Origin: Xanthobacteraceae bacterium
GTDB lineage: Bacteria; Pseudomonadota; Alphaproteobacteria; Rhizobiales; Xanthobacteraceae
NCBI GenBank assembly: GCA_030043175.1
Contig: JASHYD010001067.1
Location: 1 to 5,829 of the forward strand
DNA length: 5,829 nucleotides
Direction: 5' to 3'
Shown here: in pieces, positions 1-5,345 of the stretch
Numbering within the stretch: the first letter of the stretch is position 1
Layout of the letters: every line of letters starts with the position of its first letter
Notes under the pieces: model-generated
What the model was told of the DNA's origin: nothing
Seen by the model: the letters and a program-made list of their open reading frames with translations, nothing else
The model's database searches: none
Program-made: the position numbers and the translations under genes

Positions 1-875
1 TCGGCGCGCATGCGGATGCGCTTGGCGACAAACACATTTTCTGTCGAGCGGAACGACGCGTAACCGGTAAACTCGCTGAACGGTCCTTCCGGCTCGTGCT
101 CATCGGCGAGTATTTCGCCTTCGATCACGATCTCGGCGCCGGCTGGAACCTCGATATCATCGGCGCCGCACCGCGCCACGCGATACGGCTCGTTGAAAAG
201 CCCGCCGATGATCTCGAATTTCCGCACATGCGGCGGATAGGCGTAGACCATCGATCCCATGTAGTGCAGCGGATGGATGCCGAGGGTGACGGCGGCCGCC
301 AGGTTTTGCCCCTTGGCGGCCGCCCGGCGATGAAATTCCCACATGCGCCGTCGCGAGTGCAGCGAGACGCCAAGCCGGTTTCGATCCTTGAGCATGAGTC
401 GATGAAAGCCGGTGGTGTCGACCCCGGTCTCGGGATCGCGCGCGGTGACTTGTCCGGCGGTAATATATGGCGCTGCATCGATCGCGAATTGGAGAGGAAC
501 CGGGAATCGTCTAAGATCGATGTCGTCGCCCTCGATCGTGAGGTCGTGCCAGGCGGGCCGGTCTACCAGTTCGACGGGTGTGTAGCGCGTGCAGCGGTCA
601 CGGAACGCAGTGGGAAGATCGCTCGGGGCGACACCCAATGCGTGGGCGAGCACCCTGCGGTTTCCGGCGATGTTGGTCACCACCGGCATGGCGTGGCCCT
701 CGACGTTCTCAAGGACAACCACCGGGCTTTTGCCGAGGCGTTCGAGCTCGTAAATGAGCGACGTGATTTCGAGTCGCGGGCTGACCGGCTCTGTGATTCG
801 CAACAGCTCGTCGGGAAGCTCCTGTTCAAGCCGCTGCAAAAATCCACGCAGGCTTTGGCTATCGAGGCCCGACAT
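1..875 (-). CDS. UbiD-family prFMN-dependent decarboxylase (partial, 3' end outside window)
   Basis: Reading the minus strand from the ATG at 875 gives 291 open codons running off the left edge; full-length UbiD proteins are about 450-500 aa, so roughly the first 60% is present. Family evidence: an N-terminal LRGFLQRLE segment (residues 9-17); a GFHRLML stretch (156-162) whose R159 matches the prFMN/substrate-contacting Arg of UbiD/Fdc; and EPEGPFSEFTGY (261-272), where E263 and E268 match the two acidic catalytic residues. Known members decarboxylate aromatic or alpha,beta-unsaturated acids in the cytosol using prenylated FMN made by a UbiX partner, which is not in the window. Unusual: aligned by eye to E. 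coli UbiD, the metal-ligand Asn is T154 and the metal-ligand Glu is R232. The start is supported by AGGAG just upstream (883-879). The gene is divergent from the binding-protein gene. It is probably not ubiquinone-pathway UbiD itself; the substrate is unknown. Confidence 0.9.
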   Translation of the reverse strand, partial: MSGLDSQSLRGFLQRLEQELPDELLRITEPVSPRLEITSLIYELERLGKSPVVVLENVEGHAMPVVTNIAGNRRVLAHALGVAPSDLPTAFRDRCTRYTPVELVDRPAWHDLTIEGDDIDLRRFPVPLQFAIDAAPYITAGQVTARDPETGVDTTGFHRLMLKDRNRLGVSLHSRRRMWEFHRRAAAKGQNLAAAVTLGIHPLHYMGSMVYAYPPHVRKFEIIGGLFNEPYRVARCGADDIEVPAGAEIVIEGEILADEHEPEGPFSEFTGYASFRSTENVFVAKRIRMRA

Positions 876-900
876 CAGCTCCTCTCCCGGGATTGGCTCG

Positions 901-918
901 CGGCGGCCGGTGCCGCCG
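901..918. repeat. 7-bp perfect inverted repeat (hairpin) upstream of the UbiD-family gene
   Basis: CGGCGGC at 901-907 and its exact reverse complement at 912-918 are separated by 4 bases. The repeat lies 26-43 bases upstream of the decarboxylase start, so it would sit in that gene's 5' leader if transcription starts further right. No T-tract follows on either side, so it is not a classic terminator. It could be an operator half-site pair, an mRNA hairpin, or chance in GC-rich DNA. Confidence 0.3.
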
Positions 919-990
919 ACCAAGCATCAACACCACCCGACTTTCAGGGAAGTGGGCAGTTTATCGGCTGCAATCTCGTGAGGAGGATTC

Positions 991-1053
991 ATGGGATCGC
1001 AAGCCCTTGAAGATAGGCGAATTGCGGGCATTGGCAACAAATTTGCATGTTGA
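991..1053 (+). CDS. 20-codon mini-ORF with strong RBS ahead of the binding-protein gene (putative leader peptide or remnant)
   Basis: An AGGAGG at 981-986 stands 4 bases before an ATG at 991, and the frame runs 20 codons to a TGA at 1051-1053, ending 22 bases before the binding-protein start. The predicted peptide begins MGSQALEDRR and ends NKFAC. No domain is recognisable and it has no hydrophobic segment. It is in a different frame from the downstream gene. It could be a translated leader that couples or tunes expression of the binding protein, the stump of a former gene, or a chance ORF with a good ribosome binding site. The RBS is the only positive evidence for translation. Confidence 0.3.
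   Translation: MGSQALEDRRIAGIGNKFAC
1010..1037 (-). promoter_or_regulatory. Candidate sigma70-like promoter reading toward the UbiD-family gene
   Basis: On the minus strand TTGCCA (1037-1032, five of six matches to TTGACA) is followed after 16 bases by TATCTT (1015-1010, four of six matches to TATAAT). It would place the transcript start near 1000 and give the decarboxylase a leader of about 125 bases containing the 901-918 hairpin. It overlaps the mini-ORF on the other strand. Such matches occur by chance, so this is weak support. Confidence 0.2.
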
Positions 1054-1063
1054 CGAAGCGCGC

Positions 1064-1070
1064 GAGGAGG
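1064..1070 (+). promoter_or_regulatory. Ribosome binding site fixing the start of the Bug/TctC gene
   Basis: GAGGAGG lies 5 bases before the ATG at 1076. It decides between this start and an in-frame ATG at 893, which would add 61 residues of non-conserved sequence in front of the signal peptide. Confidence 0.75.
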
Positions 1071-1075
1071 ACGCG

Positions 1076-2038
1076 ATGCGGCAGCTTGCGAGAGTAGCGG
1101 TGCTGGGGATGATGTTGGCATATGGCGTCGCGCACGCACAGGATGTGTGGCCGAGCCGCAACGTCACGTTCATCGTGCCTTACGCAGCCGGCGGTTACAC
1201 CGATCTCATTGGCCGGATCACCGCACGCTACGTCGAAGGTGCGTTAATGAGGACAATCATCGTCGATAATCGCGCTGGTGCCGGCGGCATCGTCGGGACT
1301 CAAGCTGTCGTGACCGCATCACCTGACGGTTATACGTTTTGCGTCTGCAGCATCGGTGCTATCTCCATCGCACCATTTGTTCAAAAGGTCGGGTACGATC
1401 CGGTTCGCGATCTCGCACCAATCGGCATCGTAAGTTCGATCGCGCAGGTAGTTATCACAAACAAGAACTTGCCGGTGAAGACGCTCCCCGAGTTCGTGGC
1501 ATACGCCAAGGCCCATCCAGGCAAGCTCAACTATGGGTCCAGTGGCGCGGGTGGGCTCACCCATTACGCGGTCGAGCTGTTCCTGGCACGCACAGGAACG
1601 ACGGCGGTGCACATCCCATTCAAAGGAGGCGCGCAATCGACTGCCGCGGTGATCTCCGGCGACGTTGACTTCGCGTTCGCCAACATGACTGACGCCCTGC
1701 CGCAGATCGAGGCCGATCTGGTTCGTGGGCTCGCCGTGACGTCGCGTGAGCGCAGCGCTTACCTCCGCGACCTGCCCACCGTGCACGAGACCGCCGTTCC
1801 GAATTTCATCGTGGAGACGTGGAACGGAATCATCGCCCCACCAGGCACGCCAGAACCGATCGTTCGCGCGATGGCCGCGATCCTGCTGAAGATGGCCGAC
1901 GATCCGGGCGTGAGGGCAAGCATGCGCAAGGCCGGAGCCGACACCGTCAAGAACACGCCTGATGAGTACCGCGCGCAAATCCTGCGGGAGATCGTACAAT
2001 GGAAGCCGCTGATCGGGGAAATCGCCGACAAGAAGTAA
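1076..2038 (+). CDS. Bug/TctC-family tripartite tricarboxylate transporter substrate-binding protein
   Basis: This is an intact 320-aa protein, the usual length for the Bug/TctC family of periplasmic solute receptors. Residues 1-21 form a Sec signal peptide: a short basic start, a hydrophobic core (VAVLGMMLAYGV) and an AHA cleavage site before Q22, with no lipobox cysteine, so it should be soluble in the periplasm. The mature start, P26-SRNVTFIVPYAAGGYTD, matches the family's N-terminal strand and GGxxD ligand-pocket loop (D43), followed by DNRAGAGG (64-71) and ASPDGYT (81-87). Further family marks are YGSSGAGG, HIPFKGG and IIAPPGTP. Known relatives bind carboxylated molecules or other small organic solutes and pass them to TctA/TctB membrane subunits or to sensor kinases. 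No tctA or tctB is in the window, so it is an orphan receptor locally, as is common for this family. It is divergent from the UbiD-family gene and convergent with the next amidohydrolase across 95 bases in which I see no clear terminator hairpin. The ligand cannot be inferred. Confidence 0.93.
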   Translation: MRQLARVAVLGMMLAYGVAHAQDVWPSRNVTFIVPYAAGGYTDLIGRITARYVEGALMRTIIVDNRAGAGGIVGTQAVVTASPDGYTFCVCSIGAISIAPFVQKVGYDPVRDLAPIGIVSSIAQVVITNKNLPVKTLPEFVAYAKAHPGKLNYGSSGAGGLTHYAVELFLARTGTTAVHIPFKGGAQSTAAVISGDVDFAFANMTDALPQIEADLVRGLAVTSRERSAYLRDLPTVHETAVPNFIVETWNGIIAPPGTPEPIVRAMAAILLKMADDPGVRASMRKAGADTVKNTPDEYRAQILREIVQWKPLIGEIADKK

Positions 2039-2133
2039 GGCTAGCGGGCGTTGCGTGCATCTTCTCAAGAGTGAATAGTTCGCGAGCCAGCGCGAGAGGG
2101 TGTGCAGCAAGCCCCCTTGAACGGAGATCTCGC

Positions 2134-3621
2134 TCAATTGGCGCGGGGAAAGGCATACGGACTCATCTCATCGGCCGTGCGGCCGAGCGGGTCCCAATTG
2201 AGCCATCCGCTCCAGATCCGTTCGCCGGCGGCCTGCGCCTGGGCGCGCAGTACAGCAAAATCGATGCCGGGAATGCGGCCACCCTGCATGCGCACAACGC
2301 CGTCGACGATGACGGTATCGACGTCATCGCCGATGCCGCAGTCGACCAGGGTCTTGATTGGATCGCGCACGGGACCCATGCGGAGGGTGTCGCGGCCGGT
2401 GAGATCGATCATGACGATGTCGGCCCTGGCGCCCGGCTCCAACCGTCCGATATCAGCGCGCCCTACGGAACGCGCGCCGCCGATCGTTGCCGCCTCGAAT
2501 ACTTCTGCGGCCGTCGCCGCCTTGAGATTATGGCTTGCCACCTTGCCGAAATAGGAAGCGTTGCGCATCTGCAGGATCATGTCGCGCGGGTAGGTATCGG
2601 TGCCAAGCGCAATGTTTATGCCGGCCTTTCGGTAGGAGTCCCAATTGTCGAGAAAGCGGCCGCGTCGAGCCAGGTTGATTGGACAGTGTGAAATCGAGCA
2701 GCGGTGCGAACCCATCATCTCCAGGTCGTGCGATCCGGAATAATTCATGAGGGGATTATCGCAGGTGAAGTTGCCATGGCCGATGTTGAGCCTGTCCGAC
2801 ATCAGCCCGACGTTGCACAGCAATTCCACCGACGTCATCTGATGTTCGCGGACGATGTCGAGCACCTCGTGGATGTTGTAGGCCGCGTGGATGGCAACCG
2901 GCAGATCGCGTTCGCGTGCTGCCGTGGCGGTCTTGCGCAGCAAAGGGATGCCGCAGGTCTCGATTTCGCGCGGCACCAGGATGCCGCGCACGCGATCGCC
3001 ATGGGCGCCCTGGTGGCGTTCGATGAATTGGAGCGCGAGAGTGAACTCACGCTCGCCGGCCGCTTCGTCCACCACGCGGACGAGCTTGCCTCCCTCACCA
3101 CCCACCCAGCGGCCACTGTCAAAGCCCGGTCCGAGATAAGCCCGCATGCCGAGTTCGCCCACGGACTCAAGCAGTGCCTCCTGCACGCGCAACTGGCTTC
3201 CGAACTCGACAAATGTCGTGATGCCGTTGCGAAGAAGCTCTGCCACCGTAAACCGCGCATTGAGGCGCAGCTCTTCAGCCACCGCCTCGTCGTCGGGGCG
3301 ACTATAGCGTGGATCGCCGCCGATTCGCGTTCCCCTGCGAGCCACGCTGATTTCCAGGAACGGCTGGCCGAAATAGTCGCCGCGTCCAATATCCGAAATC
3401 AGCCGGTGCGAGGCGCGGTGCCCTGAATGCACGTGGGCGTCGATGAACCCCGGCGCGACGAGCTTGTCGCGGGCATCGATCTCGGCATCGACGGCGCCCT
3501 CGAAGAGTTCGCCGACGAACAGCACGCTGTTTCCTTCGTACACCAGTTCGGCGTTGCGCCAAAGCGTATGGTGACTGCCCGCATGTCCAACCAGCCAGCC
3601 GCAGCTAATGCGGGTGCGCAT
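2134..3621 (-). CDS. Amidohydrolase-superfamily enzyme, chlorohydrolase/SsnA (COG0402) type
   Basis: This is an intact 495-aa protein. Order: a small N-terminal beta domain; GFIDAHVHSGH, carrying the HxH metal pair H63/H65; the barrel strand with IHAAY (H245); IGHGNFT (H282); SISHCP (309-314), typical of the SsnA/TrzN/AtzA branch; ALGTD with D342; then a C-terminal beta segment, LEPGARADIVMIDL. H63, H65, H245, H282 and D342 give a plausible mononuclear metal site. Relatives remove amino, halide or other groups from heterocycles (cytosine, guanine, triazines), so the expected role is cytosolic hydrolytic deamination or dehalogenation; the actual substrate is unknown. The start at 3621 is chosen because GGAGG stands 5 bases upstream and the N-terminal beta strand begins there; an in-frame ATG at 3717 adds only unconserved sequence. 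It lies downstream, on the same strand, of the second amidohydrolase but is separated by about 450 bases, so it probably has its own promoter. The call to superfamily is firm; the name chlorohydrolase is family nomenclature, not a proven activity. Confidence 0.9.
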   Translation of the reverse strand: MRTRISCGWLVGHAGSHHTLWRNAELVYEGNSVLFVGELFEGAVDAEIDARDKLVAPGFIDAHVHSGHRASHRLISDIGRGDYFGQPFLEISVARRGTRIGGDPRYSRPDDEAVAEELRLNARFTVAELLRNGITTFVEFGSQLRVQEALLESVGELGMRAYLGPGFDSGRWVGGEGGKLVRVVDEAAGEREFTLALQFIERHQGAHGDRVRGILVPREIETCGIPLLRKTATAARERDLPVAIHAAYNIHEVLDIVREHQMTSVELLCNVGLMSDRLNIGHGNFTCDNPLMNYSGSHDLEMMGSHRCSISHCPINLARRGRFLDNWDSYRKAGINIALGTDTYPRDMILQMRNASYFGKVASHNLKAATAAEVFEAATIGGARSVGRADIGRLEPGARADIVMIDLTGRDTLRMGPVRDPIKTLVDCGIGDDVDTVIVDGVVRMQGGRIPGIDFAVLRAQAQAAGERIWSGWLNWDPLGRTADEMSPYAFPRAN

Positions 3622-3868
3622 GAAAACCTCCGCTGAGACTGTCGGGGGAAGGCGACGATGGACAGCGGGCCGCAACCGGCAAAGCCGTACCCGTCGGCGC
3701 GTTGAATAAACCGGCAATCCTTCCAGTTGATGTGTCGAGCCTTACCGATGTTGAACCAAGGGCGCTTCTGCCGTAGGGGCGGCCGGCAATGAGGCATGCG
3801 CGCATCACCACCAGGCAAAACCGGCGTTCTTCGCCGCGCGTGATCCGCGCGCCGTCGCGCTCGACAGC
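3622..3868. other. Intergenic stretch with no recognisable gene
   Basis: These 247 bases separate the chlorohydrolase-type gene from the ABC ATPase remnant. Several frames are open on both strands, but their translations show no family motif and keep changing character, as expected of GC-rich non-coding or decayed DNA. Apart from the ribosome binding site at 3627-3631, the only structure seen is an inverted repeat, CGCGCG at 3835-3840 and 3846-3851 with a 5-base loop, lacking a T-tract. A promoter for the downstream amidohydrolase is expected here, but I could not pick out a convincing -35/-10 pair. Confidence 0.5.
3627..3631 (-). promoter_or_regulatory. Ribosome binding site of the chlorohydrolase-type amidohydrolase
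   Basis: GGAGG on the minus strand lies 5 bases before the ATG at 3621. It selects this start over the in-frame upstream ATG at 3717. Confidence 0.75.
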
Positions 3869-4057
3869 ACGTTGGCGGGCGCGGGACAGTAGCGAGCAGT
3901 CCGCATGCATAGTCCGCCTGCGCGTGCTGAGAACTTCGCCGCAGACGCCTTGCGCGACGATCTCTCTGGCTCGCATGACAATGACGCGCTCACAAAGCAG
4001 GTGCACCACGTTAGGCCGCATATTGCTGCTGTTCCCGCTGACATAAAACAGGAGGCG
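3869..4057 (-). pseudogene. C-terminal remnant of an ABC transporter ATPase (oligopeptide-type likely)
   Basis: The minus-strand frame opened after a TGA at 4060-4058 reads RLLFYVS, then LCERVIVMRAREIVAQG (3997-3947), then GEVLSTRR and SLLSRAR. This matches by eye the segment after the H-loop of ABC ATPases: LLFVSHDL, then LCDRVIVM.xGEIVEQG, then the tail that in Opp/Dpp/Gsi proteins reads EVL...RHPYTRALL. Walker A, the signature and Walker B are all absent, so this is a stump of about 60 residues of a protein normally over 300 aa. The switch histidine of the SHD motif appears as SGN, a few extra residues follow it, and the glycine of RAGEIV is Arg. It has no start codon with a ribosome binding site and begins directly behind the stop of the upstream amidohydrolase, which suggests a deletion joined the two. 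It could instead derive from a LivG-type ATPase; a chance match is the main rival explanation. Confidence 0.55.
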
Positions 4058-4067
4058 TCACACGGTG

Positions 4068-5345
4068 CTACGCCGCAACCGCGCGCGGCAGGATAGGGGC
4101 CGTCGCGTCGTAGCGCCGGCCCGCACGCAGGCAAAAGGTCGGCAGCAGCAAACGTTCCGCAGTGACCACAGTTTTCTCATTGTCCTGCAGCTTGAAACGG
4201 CCACGCAGGTCATCGAGGACCGAGACGTCTGCCGCCATGCCTGGCTTCAAGGCGCCGATCTCATCAGGGACACCGGCCATCGTTGCGGCGTTGCTCGTCA
4301 CCATCGGCGCGACCTGCTGCAAGGTAAGCCCGAGCGCCAGCATTGAACTCATCGCCTGGGTCAAGCTAAAGCGCGCCTGGCCGGCAAAGGGATGGTTTTC
4401 ATCGTCGGGATGAGCGCTGGGGGTGCCGAGCGGCGGTGGGACGAACGTGTTGTAGCCGTGCATGTCGGCGCCGAGAGTGTGCGGCACGATGCCGGCGTCG
4501 AGGGCCTTGCGCGCCAGTCGATAGGAGAAGTGGCTGCCGTGCCCGACATCGACTTTGAGACCCATTTCCATGGCAGCTTTGATGATGGGGTGCACCTTGC
4601 CGTTCTTGTCGACGAAGCCACCGGGATGGCGGGTGAACGGATGAGCGAGAATGTCACCCGGCCGCAGAAGGGCAATGGTGCGCTCAAGGATGCTATCGGC
4701 CTCTACCCCGTTTGCACCTTCCGGCGGCAACGCCCAGAGCTGGCCGAAATGGACATACACCGGCAGATTAGCGTCGCGCCCGATCTGGCTTGCCATTTCC
4801 ATGACTGTCGTGCCCCAGCGGGCGAACCCGCCAATCTCGGCATGGGCCTTCACGCCCTTGACGAGGTCGCGGTTTGCCGTCGCGGCGGCGACGGTCGCCG
4901 CTACGTCGATCCCACTTGGTGAATAGAGCGATGGGTAGTAATGACCCTCAAGACCGCCGACCAGATACCCGGAAATGAAAGCGTAGCAGCGGCTGGCAGC
5001 CGTCTCGGCGACGAAGTGACGAAAGCCAGGGAATGTCATGCAGGAGGCGCCGCCCTGGTCAATCAGGGCCGTCACGCCGCTGTTGACGCCCACCATGTCG
5101 GCGTCAAGGCCAAAGCGCCCTGTGACGTAGCGGTAGATGTGCGCGTGAGTGTCGATCATTCCGGGCAGCACCACCTTGCCGCGCACATCGACGATCTGCC
5201 GTGTTGTCGGCGGCAGGATATCCTTGCCGACATGCGCGATCTTGCCGTCGGCGACGGCCACATCCATGACACCGTCGAGGCCGGAAGCCGGACAGATGAC
5301 ATGACCGTCCTTTAGGACGAAATCGTAGATGGGGGCTGCGTTCAT
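4068..5345 (-). CDS. Amidohydrolase/deacetylase-family metallohydrolase (dihydroorotase-like fold)
   Basis: This is an intact 425-aa protein. The N-terminal YDFVLKDGHVICPASGLDG and the GKVVLPGMIDTHAHIY segment (HxH at H67/H69) are typical of cyclic amidohydrolases. Then come a KGVK stretch (163-166) whose K166 is a candidate carbamylated metal-bridging lysine, YVHFG (H199), ILAHPF (H235), DVGHG (H269), and LGADMHG with D294 at the position of the catalytic Asp. The C-terminal IGALKPGMAADVSVL closes the beta domain. Relatives include enzymes annotated as deacetylases, dihydroorotases or D-glucosaminate/aminoacyl deacylases; the expected reaction is hydrolysis of an amide or cyclic amide in the cytosol, but the substrate is unknown. 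After the catalytic Asp there is a Pro-rich loop (about 302-322) that looks longer than in relatives I recall. The start at 5345 follows AAAGGAGG, 6 bases away; the upstream in-frame ATG at 5396 is unlikely. It lies immediately behind the LivF-like gene on the same strand, so probably in one operon with that transporter. Confidence 0.9.
   Translation of the reverse strand: MNAAPIYDFVLKDGHVICPASGLDGVMDVAVADGKIAHVGKDILPPTTRQIVDVRGKVVLPGMIDTHAHIYRYVTGRFGLDADMVGVNSGVTALIDQGGASCMTFPGFRHFVAETAASRCYAFISGYLVGGLEGHYYPSLYSPSGIDVAATVAAATANRDLVKGVKAHAEIGGFARWGTTVMEMASQIGRDANLPVYVHFGQLWALPPEGANGVEADSILERTIALLRPGDILAHPFTRHPGGFVDKNGKVHPIIKAAMEMGLKVDVGHGSHFSYRLARKALDAGIVPHTLGADMHGYNTFVPPPLGTPSAHPDDENHPFAGQARFSLTQAMSSMLALGLTLQQVAPMVTSNAATMAGVPDEIGALKPGMAADVSVLDDLRGRFKLQDNEKTVVTAERLLLPTFCLRAGRRYDATAPILPRAVAA

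Noticed and set aside
96..1010. 304-codon plus-strand ORF
   Set aside because: It is antisense to the UbiD-family gene, whose minus-strand frame carries conserved family motifs; the plus-strand product shows no motif and runs into the intergenic region.
893..1075. Extension of the Bug/TctC protein to the in-frame ATG at 893
   Set aside because: It would put 61 unconserved residues before a clear signal peptide, and the ATG at 1076 has an excellent ribosome binding site.
2039..2133. Rho-independent terminator between the convergent genes
   Set aside because: No stem of useful length followed by a T-run was found on either strand; only a 3-bp CTC/GAG stem is present.
1319..2137. 272-codon minus-strand ORF
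   Set aside because: Antisense shadow of the Bug/TctC gene, with no recognisable domain.
1999..3426. Two long plus-strand ORFs (1999-2691 and 2704-3426)
   Set aside because: Both lie antisense to the chlorohydrolase-type amidohydrolase, which has all its metal ligands in the minus frame; the plus products have no family features.
3605..4021. 138-codon minus-strand ORF as a real small gene
   Set aside because: Its first part is the ABC ATPase stump, the rest has no recognisable similarity, the ATG at 4021 lacks a ribosome binding site and lies inside the homologous stretch, and the end overlaps the start of the downstream amidohydrolase.
4392..5315. Plus-strand ORFs of 176 and 124 codons
   Set aside because: Antisense to the deacetylase-type amidohydrolase; no motifs or convincing starts.
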